From NCBI GenBank assembly GCA_028753945.1, contig JAPNXP010000001.1:6748501-6812500 (forward strand): a stretch of DNA of 64,000 nt. Direction: 5' to 3'. Below the pieces are notes generated by a model, which did no database searches, was not told where the DNA came from, and was given only the letters and a program-made list of their open reading frames with translations. Shown here piece after piece: positions 1-9,319 of this stretch. Each line of letters starts with the position of its first letter. The first letter of the stretch is position 1. Source of the stretch: Hexactinellida sp. DTS-2022. Lineage: Eukaryota > Porifera > Hexactinellida. The position numbers and the translations under genes are program-made.

Positions 1-112
1 TTGTAAATGATTCGATTCAAAGCGTGGCAAGGCCGCGCAGCGGCATTCAATTGAGGCGTGAAGCGTCGATTCGTCGCAAAGTGACCGAGACCGAAGGGCT
101 CGTATAATTAAT
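1..112 (+). repeat. 3' part of an interspersed GAAGCG-hairpin repeat
   Basis: Carries the ending seen at six other places in the window: a GGCCGC..GCGGC hairpin, then CGTCGCAAAGTGACCGAGAC and GGGCTCGTAT. Related ends lie near 9160-9240, 12290-12410, 12870-12990, 14240-14315, 20271-20345 (inverted) and 30729-30765 (inverted, partial). The left end is outside the window. Positions 113-608 hold nothing I can recognise. Confidence 0.6.
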
Positions 113-608
113 CCTCAAATGATTTGCTTAAATAAGAGTTGAGGTAACCTTCAAGTGGAAAACACAGGATACTTTAATAAGTATACTAATGTCTGATTAG
201 ACCTGGAGATCGCATGTGGCCTGAAAACAATACCAGTTATAGAGCTATAGAATATAGCGAGATACCATTTTCCTATTTAGAGGTTCCCTCTTCATAAACT
301 ATATTGTCTACATTCCCAAGTTGAGTGCTAATGAGTAGTTAATAGATACACGTATATATGATATCCCTTAGAACAGCGATTCCAAACCTTTTTCAACCGT
401 GAACCTCCTATAGTCATTCTGTGGACCCCCTCCCATTTACCGTTATACACCTTGTTGACCCTCTACAGCCGTCCATGGACCCCAGGTTTGGAACTACCGC
501 CTTAGAAAGTCAAATTCCTAAACCAACGTTAAAATACTGAGTGATCTTTCAATTTGCCATTGCGTCAAATAAAATCCAGGAAACATAAATGTTGGAAATG
601 TTACTGAT

Positions 609-3600
609 CTACTCCAACTTGAGTATCTTACCGATTACCCTCTGGTACTCTCTCTCCACAGCTGTGTACTCCTTCTGCAGCTCGGCCTGTCTGTCGGACT
701 GGGGCACGAGCAGGTCGAGACTTATCTCAGTCTCAAAATCGGATTTTGGGAGTCTCATGCGAGCGTGCTCATGGTTTCTAAGCAGTCGCATGTGGGGCGC
801 GTTCAGTCTCTGTTTGATGAACAGTCTGTACTCCCTGTACTCCTTCTTGTCCACCAGATTGGTGCACTTGAGCCTCATTATCTCGTGAATCCTGCGCGAC
901 TGTCTACAGTGCAGCTTTAGCTTTTCTCTGCACTCCTGCTCCATCTCCTTCGTGAAGCTAACATGCATAGTAGTTAAGTACACTGTACTATCAGCAAGAG
1001 CCAGGGCGAGAATCTACCTCTGTTTGATGTTTTCTTTTTTGAAACACTGCAACTTCAGTGCATCTCTGCAGTCCAGGTAATCCATCAGGCGCACAAACTC
1101 CACAGACGGATCTTCTACCAGCAGGTCGAATACGGCGGGGTCACCCCTCACGTCCGAATGTATCGCCTCCAGCAGTCGCGTAGCGTGTCCCTGGTTCTGG
1201 AAGGGAGGCAGCACCAGCACCTGGCTGATCCTCAGTCTGAACTTGTCAGGGAACGAGTAGAACCTGGAGACATACCAGAATACAACATGCAACATCAAAC
1301 GTTTAATTTAATACAAATCCCACCAAATAGAACTATCACCATTATCATGCCATGTAATTACTGAAATTGTATCTCAGTCACTTAATTTTAATAATTCCCA
1401 ACTCAGCAACGGTTGAGATATCTCTCTTCTAACGATTGAAGTTGAGAATACCACTACAATACTGCATGGACTTTCGATTGGTATGTTTGCTCTGTGATAA
1501 CTTATTCGGCCCCCGCTGTAAATTACCAGGGGCCTTATTCACTAAACTTCTTAAACTAAGCATAAATTTAGTTTATGCTTAGTTCAAACTAGAGCTCTGC
1601 GCGGGTCATATGCGGGACCCGCCCCCGCCCCGCATCTATTTGTGATTGACCCGCCCCGCAAATGCAACAATATAAACAAATGAACCAGCACCAAACCGCA
1701 ACTAACTCACATTAACCCGCACCAACACTCGATGACCAGTATTATCGATAGGATTATATAATAGGGTGTAAACACTCGGCGCACTATGCGGGCACAAAAA
1801 TATTTACATCCTTAAGGAATAAAGAAGACGGAAATAGTTTTTGGGCGGAAATTTGAAGATGGAATTACGAAATTATTATTCGGGGGTTACAAAATAATTC
1901 ACCGTCAATTCGTTCCATCGCAAGACTTTTGCCATCTTAAGATTTTAATTTATTGATCATTAATTTTGTTTAGGAACTATAGAGGGGTACATTGTTACAA
2001 TTAGTGGACACTGCGCCCCCAAATAATCCTTAGCAAGAACTCTTGCGCAAACCCGCGCTGACCCGCACCAACCGCAGTAAAAATCTCTGACCCGCCCCGC
2101 AAATATTCTGATCCTTTGACCCGCAGGAACCCGCCCCGCGCAGTGCTCTAGTTCAAACTAAGTTTAAGCAAAAACAAAGTTTAAACTAAGTCGGTATTCA
2201 CATAGCAAAACTAAGCTCAAACTAAGTCTAAACTAAGTTTGGACGACAATATACCGGTATTATCTTAATATATATTAAAATTGAAATTAATCCCCCCCCC
2301 CCCCCCCCCCCCCTATAGTATGTGTGGATACTGTATCGTATTAGTTTATACTATAGTGCGTACAACGGGTTCTCCTTATCGTATAGCAAGAATAAACATT
2401 GTTATATTTTAACAAGATAATTTAGTTCGAAAGAGAACTTATTGTTGTAAACTCAGTTCTTTAATTAATAAATTATTACAAATCAACATACAGTCAGGTC
2501 TGCTTATTGTGAACAATTTTTCGTCTGCTTAATATGAACACATAGGGTTTGTAACTTTGCATCAAATTGAGTTCGTTATTATGAGTCTCTCTATTATGAA
2601 CACAATTTTTGGTCTCTTGAATGTTCATAATAAAAGAACCTGACTGTACTTGTACTACATATTATGTGGGAATCAGTTTAGGCGTAGTATGACTCGTATC
2701 CTATAATTATGGTTTGTTTATGTTTCTCATTATACATTCCCGAGAGGTACATTATAACCGAGGTCTACTGTATTGCGCCCCCGTATGTAAACAAATCCCA
2801 TTTTGTCTCCTAGACTCGTACCGCTGACCGGGTAATACACTGGTTACCAGTAGGTAGTACCATAGCTATGCCACGTACAAACAGCTTACTTGTATGCATC
2901 GAGACAGCCAACAAACATGTATCTGTTGGTCCCGTCAGGAGCTGGGATGCTCTCGTAGGTAAGATAGAATATCCAGCGTTGGTAGTCGTCCTCTGTGTCC
3001 AACACCAGCTGCGAGGCTCCCTCGATGAACAGGAGCATCAAGTTCTGTAGCTTGTTCTGGTAGTCAAGGAACCCAGGGTCGTAACAGCTGGTTCTGTAGA
3101 CCCCGTACGTTCTTTCCCCAGTTTTGTACTTGTGCAGCAGAGAGCCGTGTGGGTGGAACCGGGATTCTTCCTTCAGTTTAAGAGCGAAGTCGTCAGCACT
3201 GACCATTGGAGGAACAGGAAAGTCCTAATAATGATAATGTCACAATACGTAGTACAGTGGAAGCCGCTTAATCGGGAGACGGTTAATCGGGAAATTCGGT
3301 TATTCGGGACGAGGCTTTGGAAACCAATTCGTATCAAATAGTATAAAGTATATCGGTTAATCGGGAGAACCGGATAAACGGGACTAAATTCCTACTCCCG
3401 AGGCGTCCCGATTAAGCGGCTTCCACTGTATACTATATACGTGTATACTGTAGTTAATAGAGTTCGATTTGGAATATAATTGTTTGCATTACGTCAATGT
3501 GAGTGCTTCCTAATGTCGCGTCTCTAAGCGAATAGCGCCCGATAATACACTGGTGCTAATTAGTATAATATTAAGGAAACACCATAAGTATTAACCATTT

Positions 3601-4120
3601 GTTTACTACGAGAGTAAATAACTATATACAGTGGAAGCCGCTTAATCGGGAGACGGTTAATCGGGAAATTCGGTTATTCGGGACGAGGCTTTGGAAACCA
3701 ATTCGTATCAAATAGTATAAAGTATATCGGTTAATCGGGAGAACCGGATAAACGGGACTAAATTCCTACTCCCGAGGCGTCCCGATTAAGCGGCTTCCAC
3801 TGTAATTGTACCTCGTTGAACTTCTCGATGATATCGTCCGGCTTGGCTCCGTGCTGCTTGTAGTGCACTGTCTGGGAGTAGTGTAGCTTGAGGAATGGGT
3901 GCAGGCCCGCGGGGCTCAGGTAGAGAGAGATTGTCAGGTCTTTGTACCCGAATATGGACTCCTCGTCTCCGAATATCGGGTAGGTGTACTTAGGCTTGAA
4001 GCAGGGGGCTTGTTCATAATTCCCGTTAGTCTCCGGTGCGATTTGACTCAGTGAATCGATAAGGAATATCCAAAACACAGCTGTGCTATCTGATACGAAC
4101 TGAGACAACTCTTCAGTCAT
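609..4120 (-). CDS. HAT1: Histone acetyltransferase type B catalytic subunit (HAT1), four exons
   Basis: Acetylates free histone H4 (K5/K12) before chromatin assembly. I join exons 4120-3812, 3224-2890, 1263-1018 and 957-609; all introns are GT-AG and phases fit (0, 2, 2), giving 412 residues against 419 in human. Seen: the Hat1 N-terminal region (YTYPIFGDEESIFGYKDL), the GNAT acetyl-CoA loop RISQVLVLPPFQNQGHATRL, the following VEDPS segment that in the human enzyme holds the catalytic glutamate, and the helical C-terminal part (SRRIHEIMRL). The first intron contains two identical 174-bp MITEs, one beginning 8 bp inside the donor; the second contains a poly-C tract, a hAT MITE and a mariner-type MITE. 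No frame breaks in exons. The next gene upstream on the same strand is ftcd. Identity is very secure; exon ends are inferred from splice consensus. Confidence 0.95.
1590..2150. mobile_element. hAT-type MITE with 8-bp target duplication
   Basis: Lies in hat1 intron 2. Ends are inverted (TAGAGCTCTGCGCGGG / CCGCGCAGTGCTCTA), and GTTCAAAC is duplicated at 1582-1589 and 2151-2158. The subterminal parts are rich in the word GACCCGCCCCGC on both strands. Length 561 bp, no coding capacity. TIR form and 8-bp duplication indicate hAT. Confidence 0.85.
2292..2313 (+). repeat. Poly-C tract (22 C)
   Basis: Uninterrupted run of 22 cytosines in hat1 intron 2, unusual in this AT-rich setting; its length may be an assembly estimate. 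Confidence 0.9.
2491..2646. mobile_element. mariner/pogo-like MITE
   Basis: Inverted ends CAGTCAGGTCTGCTTATTGT / ATAAAAGAACCTGACTG flanked by TA on both sides, 156 bp, no ORF. TA duplication and CAGT ends are typical of Tc1/mariner/pogo derivatives. Confidence 0.75.
3255..3428. mobile_element. pogo-type MITE, copy 1
   Basis: 174 bp with inverted ends CAGTGGAAGCCGCTTAATCG / CGATTAAGCGGCTTCCACTG (inner bases vary) flanked by TA. Lies in hat1 intron 1 next to exon 2. By eye it is identical base for base to the copy at 3629-3802. Confidence 0.85.
3629..3802. mobile_element. pogo-type MITE, copy 2
   Basis: Second, identical 174-bp copy in the same hat1 intron, again flanked by TA. Its edge is 8 bp from the exon 1 donor (3811-3810), so an unspliced reading frame runs from exon 1 into the element. 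Confidence 0.85.
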
Positions 4121-4169
4121 TGCAGCTAGTTAGTGGAGAGAATGTTATTTGTATTTGTATAGATACAAT

Positions 4170-4544
4170 CAGGGTTGTTTGATTTAAATCATGATTTAAA
4201 TCAAAAATCGAATTTTAATCGAAGAAGTCTGATTTAAATAAAAAAAGTCGGACTTTTTTGATTTAAATCAGACTTTTTTGATTTAAATCAGATTTTTTAT
4301 GTCTTGTTTTTTGCGAAAAAAAAAGAAATACATTGATAATGAGTCAAATTACATTGATAATGAGTCATTAACAATGTAATTAATCTATTAGCCAAATAAT
4401 ATACGCCAGTGTGATATAGATTGCAAAAAAAACAATTAAAATCAAAATTCTGATTTAAATCAAAAAAATCTGATTTAAATCAAAAAAATCCGATTTTTTT
4501 GATTTTTTTAAAAAAATCATGATTTTTATCAACCCTGCCTGAGT
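4170..4544. mobile_element. GATTTAAATCAA-rich hAT-type MITE between hat1 and ftcd
   Basis: Starts CAGGGTTGTTTGATTTAAAT, carries CAACCCTG near its right end, and is flanked by GATACAAT at 4162-4169 and 4545-4552. The interior is mostly degenerate GATTTAAATCAAAAAA words on both strands. It lies 42 bp upstream of the hat1 start codon, so it could affect the promoter. Confidence 0.75.
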
Positions 4545-4665
4545 GATACAATACGTAGCTAGGTGAATTAATATAGAACATTTGTCAATATATTTAGTAT
4601 TGCATAGTGATCGACTGTTGAATTGTTATCCACTCTGAATAGAAGCGATAATAGGAATAATTAAG

Positions 4666-6321
4666 TTACTTAGAGCTCGTATCTCTGGCTGCTGTCTCTG
4701 CTAGCCTTTTGGCGATTATCTCCAGGATCTGTTCGCATGCTTCTTGTCCCTCCCTGTAGCTACGGACGGATAGCTCACTTGCCTCCACACACATCTGTTT
4801 GTCCTTGAGAGCCGGCAGGTTAGCCTCCACGTTCCGACAGGCTCCCCAGATTCCCATCTCCAGGGCCCTGGCTCCCACCTGCAGGTCTGACAGGGCATTC
4901 GGGTTCCCCACTTGCGCCACCTGTACCATGGACTTCCAGCAGCTGCTGGCTATTCGTATTACCTGCAGGGGAGACTCAATGGCCCGCCTCGTGGCTGCCT
5001 GCAGTGCCTCCTCACGCTTCGAACCGGCCTCAGGGGTCCCCCTTTCCATCCTGCCGGCGGCCAGGATGCTGTCGAACGCGTCGCTGTCCTCCTGCACCAT
5101 GCGCAGCAGCTGCTGACTCGCGGCGCCCAGTACGGGCAGGCTGGCCCGCATGAGCGGGTCGATATCCGAGTACTTACGCTGTCCGTAGGAGAGCTGGCAG
5201 TACATGAGCCCCAGCGCCGCCCCCAGACTGCTCACGAGAGCAGCTACGCAGCCGCCCCCCGGCGCAGGGCACCGGGCCCCAACGGACTCGACGAACTCCT
5301 GGACAGACATAGACAGGAGGGGGACGGGGATAAGTGGCAGCATGTACTCTATTATGCGACTGTTCGGCTCAAACGTAGAGAAAGAGTTCAGACCGACTCT
5401 GTCTGCGACCAACTGCACCTTTTGCCTCTCCTCCATTATTAACAGATCATCTTGCTGTATGTAGAACTCCGCGGCTTCTAGCATCGCGCTTAGTGGCACC
5501 AATCCGACCAGCTCACTCCCCAGGACAGACAGCTTCAGAGACTTGGCCTGCCGCTTGCACTCCTCGAACACAGTGTGGAAGTTCGTCACCTCCCAGTCCC
5601 CGAGGTTGATGCTCACCTGCGAAATGTTCCTATCCTCCAGCCACCACCCAATGGCGCGCACCTGCTTGAAGAGTCCCCTCTCGCTCGGTCCCCTCCCCGC
5701 CTCGCGGATGTTCAGAGCTATGCGGTGCGCCTGTTCCTTGGTGCCCAGCAGATTCACGTTGTACGCTATCAAGTATCTGCGAGCGCCGCACACAGTGGCG
5801 CCCCACTCGGGGACAAAGGCTCCCGGACCGAAGTCGGGCTCCCACCCCTCGGACTCGAGCTTCTGCGGGAGACCCTCGTACTCGCCGCGTCTGATGTCCG
5901 CCAGCTGTCTTCGGTGCTCCCGCTCCTGCGAGCACTCATATAGATACACGGGCACCCCCAGCTCTTGCGAGAGACACTGCCCGAAGGCCTTGGAGCAGCT
6001 CACACAGTCCTCCATAGAGGCGTTCTTAACGGGAACAAACGGACATACGTCTAACGCGCCTAGCCTAGGGTGCGCACCCGAATGCTTTCTCATATCAATC
6101 AGTGTTCTCGCGACTTTTGACGCCGCTAGAGCCGCTTCGACCACAGAAGTAGGAGAACCAACGAATGTGAAAACTGTTCTGTTGGTGTCCAAGCCTGGGT
6201 CTATGTGCAAAAGTGTACAGCCAGGGATTCCCTGTATAGACTTGGCAATAGAGTCTATGACAGCTTTATCCCTCCCCTCTGAGAAGTTAGGTACACATTC
6301 TATAATCTTACAGTTATCCAT
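4666..6321 (-). CDS. FTCD: Formimidoyltransferase-cyclodeaminase, intronless
   Basis: Bifunctional folate enzyme of histidine breakdown: moves the formimino group from formiminoglutamate to tetrahydrofolate, then deaminates it to methenyl-THF. The start at 6321 (MDNCKIIECVPNFSEGR) matches the family N-terminus and gives 551 residues (human 541); the frame stays open to an earlier ATG at 6399, adding 26 unlike residues. Seen: transferase domain with HSGAHPRLGALDVCPF, whose H84 corresponds to the catalytic His82 of the mammalian enzyme; the linker; and the cyclodeaminase domain with CPAPGGGCVAALVSSLGAAL and EDSDAFDSIL. One continuous exon, whereas vertebrate genes have many. A CTCTACAG acceptor-like site ends 2 bp before the ATG. 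GC-richer than the flanks, as expected for a real gene. Identification is secure. Confidence 0.96.
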   Translation of the reverse strand: MDNCKIIECVPNFSEGRDKAVIDSIAKSIQGIPGCTLLHIDPGLDTNRTVFTFVGSPTSVVEAALAASKVARTLIDMRKHSGAHPRLGALDVCPFVPVKNASMEDCVSCSKAFGQCLSQELGVPVYLYECSQEREHRRQLADIRRGEYEGLPQKLESEGWEPDFGPGAFVPEWGATVCGARRYLIAYNVNLLGTKEQAHRIALNIREAGRGPSERGLFKQVRAIGWWLEDRNISQVSINLGDWEVTNFHTVFEECKRQAKSLKLSVLGSELVGLVPLSAMLEAAEFYIQQDDLLIMEERQKVQLVADRVGLNSFSTFEPNSRIIEYMLPLIPVPLLSMSVQEFVESVGARCPAPGGGCVAALVSSLGAALGLMYCQLSYGQRKYSDIDPLMRASLPVLGAASQQLLRMVQEDSDAFDSILAAGRMERGTPEAGSKREEALQAATRRAIESPLQVIRIASSCWKSMVQVAQVGNPNALSDLQVGARALEMGIWGACRNVEANLPALKDKQMCVEASELSVRSYREGQEACEQILEIIAKRLAETAARDTSSK

Positions 6322-6456
6322 TCCTGTAGAGTGAGGTTGAATAGAAAGGTGATTATTACACAACCTGAAGGTACGACGTAATATCGCCAATAAGACCATA
6401 ATTCATAACTATTAACTACTAATGGTATAGAAAGTTATGTGCATTAGTCTGATAAT

Positions 6457-6588
6457 AAAAATCCAAAATTGCAGCTGAGCCGACGCATTTCCCTTGGGTG
6501 GCACTATCCTTTTGGTGGGTACTGGTTGGGTAATTGATAGTGCTTCCAAGGAAAATGCTGTCGGCACAGCTGCAATTTTGGATTTTTT
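6457..6588. repeat. 120-bp hairpin of the hairpin-ended repeat (copy 1)
   Basis: Near-perfect inverted repeat: arms AATCCAAAATTGCAGC(C)TG..CCGACGCAT and their complement around a short loop. Found six times in the window (also near 17441, 19767, 35350, 50918, 52358). Followed here by GCCAAGTCATCAACG, as at 35470, so it is the end of a larger family. Confidence 0.85.
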
Positions 6589-6611
6589 TTCGCCAAGTCA
6601 TCAACGCGCAG

Positions 6612-6793
6612 TAAGATTAGAACTGGGCCACTATACTATAGTATAGTCGGCACAGTATTAATTAATAATAACTAACAAAGCACTAAGACCAATGCTGGGC
6701 CACACTATATTATAGTATAGTCGGCGCAATAATAACAACTAACCAAAGCACTAAGACCAATACTGGGCCACTATACTATAGTATAGTCGGCAC
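6612..6793. repeat. Three units containing the palindrome ACTATACTATAGTATAGT
   Basis: Three copies of a unit of about 60-70 bp, each holding GGGCCACTATACTATAGTAT followed by AGTCGGCAC. The reverse complement of the same unit recurs twice at 49311-49425, just before a copy of the hairpin-ended repeat, and degenerately at 19553 and 45540. Confidence 0.75.
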
Positions 6794-8133
6794 CAGGGAA
6801 TGAAAGGTTCACGAACGGACAGAATTGACGCAATTCAGTTCATCTTAAAATGACGCACGTTCAGTTCGTTCAAGTTCACCTCCTAACTTCAGCTCCACCA
6901 GCGTTCGTTCAGTTCGTTCACGGGCTAACCCTCGTTCGTTCAATCCGTTCAATTAAGTTCGTTCAGTTCGTTCAGTTCGTTCACTTCGTTTAGTGTACAG
7001 TGAGTGGGTCGAACTATTCCGTTTATGATAGACTGTTCGATCCTCCAAGCTGTTATTGAAGTTCTGGTTAAGAAGCTAGAATTTAAGCTAAGATACATGT
7101 GTCCACTAAGGGGGACACTTAGTGAATTTTCAACATTCGAATTTGAGAAAGTTGAAATAGCCATTAATTTGCTCTATACCTATCTAGTAAATTTCCATAA
7201 TACTATAAGTTGCGAATTCATATATCCTCGGTTATAGCTTAAGACCTTAATCAAATTTCTATACTGTACTGATTCATACTAGCCAATTATCGACGATTTA
7301 CTATCTAGAATTAAAATTTCGAATAGTAACCTCAATAATGAATTGTTACTTACTCTATTTAGCGACGTCTGGCCATGAACGAATTTTTATTTTGGACTTA
7401 AAATTTTATATATTTTATTTTTAGAAATTAATTTGTAAAATATATATATTTTTGTATTAAAAAAATTATTGCTTAATAAAACTTAATTAAAAAAAAAAAT
7501 CTGTCATGGCCAGACGTTAGTAAATGTTCTCATACGTCTTTTTCACAATGTATGTCCGTTTCAAAAAAAATTCGTTTTCTTGCACATTTAATAATGAAAA
7601 AGTGTCTTTTATTGAATATTGAAATTTTTTACTTATTTTTCCAAATCAATCAGAATGATCAAAATCAACAACAATTGTGGTATAATTTTTTTTCTTTCCC
7701 AAAAGTGACCTTAAAGGTGAAATTTTGAAAAAAAAAATTCGGATTCGTTTTATTGACGTATTTTCGGACTATATTGGCAATAGTAATATCTCCTGAAATT
7801 CACTAAGTGTCCCCCTTATAAGAAGCTAGAATTTAAGCTAAGATACATGTGTCCACTAGGGATGTCCGGATTTAGCACTTTTGCAGTCACCTATTATATT
7901 TAATGGATCTATATTAATAATTTATCTTTATTCAGTTTAGTTCGTTCAGTACAGTTCGTTCAATCCGTTCAATTCGTTCAATTCAGTTCGTTAAGTTCGT
8001 TCAATTCGTTCAATTGCCGTTCGGAAACCGTTGGCGTTCGTTCAGTTCGTTCACCGTGAATCCCTTAAAAGCCGTGCGTTCAGTTCGTTCAGTTCAAGTT
8101 CAATAAGTTCGTTCGTGAACCTTTCATTCCCTG
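6794..8133. mobile_element. GTTCAGTTCGTTC-filled hAT element
   Basis: Ends CAGGGAATGAAAGGTTCACG / CGTGAACCTTTCATTCCCTG, with GTCGGCAC duplicated perfectly at 6786-6793 and 8134-8141. The subterminal 200-300 bp at each end are degenerate tandem arrays of TTCAGTTCG/TTCAATTCG words. Hosts a nested MITE (7109-7818). No transposase. A second family member is at 30031-30503. Confidence 0.85.
7109..7818. mobile_element. Nested mariner-type element flanked by a 40-bp direct duplication
   Basis: Inverted ends AGGGGGACACTTAGTGAATT / AATTCACTAAGTGTCCCCCT, with TA at both edges. A further 40 bp are repeated exactly on both sides (7069-7108 and 7819-7858). It contains its own inner inverted pair, ACGTCTGGCCATGA at about 7366 and TCATGGCCAGACGT at about 7503, probably yet another MITE. 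Confidence 0.75.
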
Positions 8134-8253
8134 GTCGGCACAGTAAAAATAAGAAAATATTTTCCTGGAATTTGTTCAACTTAGTAATTAATTATGAAAT
8201 ATGTAGAAGAGATCAAGAGAATGTGCTGCCTACCTGCTAGGTATTATAATACT

Positions 8254-8585
8254 TAGGGCTGAAACGAATATTCGTAATGTAACGAACTAACCTTTTTCTA
8301 AACGAACGAATATTAGAATCTTCGTTCGTTTGGATGACTAAGCATTAATTCAATTTCAAGACACAAAATACATTGGAAAATAGGTTTATATTAATGTATA
8401 CAAATGTTTAATATTAAATAGTTACAAAGTGTAATAGACACAAGTTAACTAATTATCAGCTAGTTTAGTTAGGAATTTATATTTACGATCTCTCCAAGCT
8501 AAACAGAGTCATGTTGTTGTCCAAAAGTCAACGAATATCCGTTTCAATCTAATTTTTGTCTAAACGTATATTCGTTTCAGCCCTA
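8254..8585. mobile_element. CGAATATTCG-type hAT-like MITE
   Basis: Ends TAGGGCTGAAACGAATATTC / ATATTCGTTTCAGCCCTA. Full relative at 43715-44112 and truncated relative at 53032-53276. No clear target duplication here. Confidence 0.7.
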
Positions 8586-8699
8586 ATGAATTTAATACTG
8601 GAACCTGAATTATGAAAAACTATTTCAATTTCTTTGGTATCCCAGTTCTTATCCAAATCAGGACATAGGATACGGACTATTCGGTACATATTGTAATAT

Positions 8700-9240
8700 T
8701 GATTATAGCTCTTTAACGGATATGTATTATAGGTAAACAAGTATGCTGAACACGAATTTAGCATTTAGAAATTTCTAATGTGAATATTTATTGTTGTTGG
8801 TTACACAAAATAGGTTAACAAATTAATTAAAATTCAAAATGAACCTAGAAGTTAGCTTTCAACGGGTATTATAGGTAAACAAGTTTGCTGAACACGAATC
8901 TCGCATTTATAAATTTGCGATATGAATATTTATTGTTGTTGTTTACACAAATAGATGAACAAATTAAATGAAAATTCAAAATCAACCTAGAAGTTAGCTT
9001 TCAACGGATATTATAGGTAAACAAATATGATGAACACGAATTTCGCACTCATAAATTTCTAATATGTAAAACAAGTTAAAACTATGGAAATGGTATAAAG
9101 GGATGTATATAACGTCCCTTTCTACCATTTCCATGGTTGAAAGGTTGAGGAGTAAGGCCGCAGAGCGGCCGTTAACTTGAGATGCGTGGCAACGATCCGT
9201 CGCAAAGCGCCCGAGACCGAAGGGCTCATATTAATTAACT
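8700..9240 (+). repeat. Tandem 130-140 bp repeats followed by a hairpin tail
   Basis: Two full and one partial unit beginning with GGTATTATAGGTAAACAAGT and TGCTGAACACGAAT, then a short palindrome (GGAAATGG..CCATTTCC around GGGATGTATATAACGTCCC) and the GGCCGC/GTCGC hairpin end GACCGAAGGGCTC. The same order occurs at 13750-14315 and, inverted and shorter, at 20271-20530, so it is one repeat family with internal tandem units. Confidence 0.7.
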
Positions 9241-9319
9241 TCGAATTGGGATTTTATGATGTTTGATTTATTCAAGTTATTTCAAATTGCAGTGCCGGTC
9301 ACTGAACTGAAGATTAAAT

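Noticed and set aside
5543..6334. Long plus-strand open frames opposite ftcd.
   Set aside because: GC-rich antisense shadow of a clearly conserved gene; no similarity of their own.
6322..6399. 26-residue N-terminal extension of FTCD from the ATG at 6399.
   Set aside because: Not similar to the family; the second ATG gives the expected N-terminus and is preceded by an acceptor-like site. A targeting peptide cannot be fully excluded.
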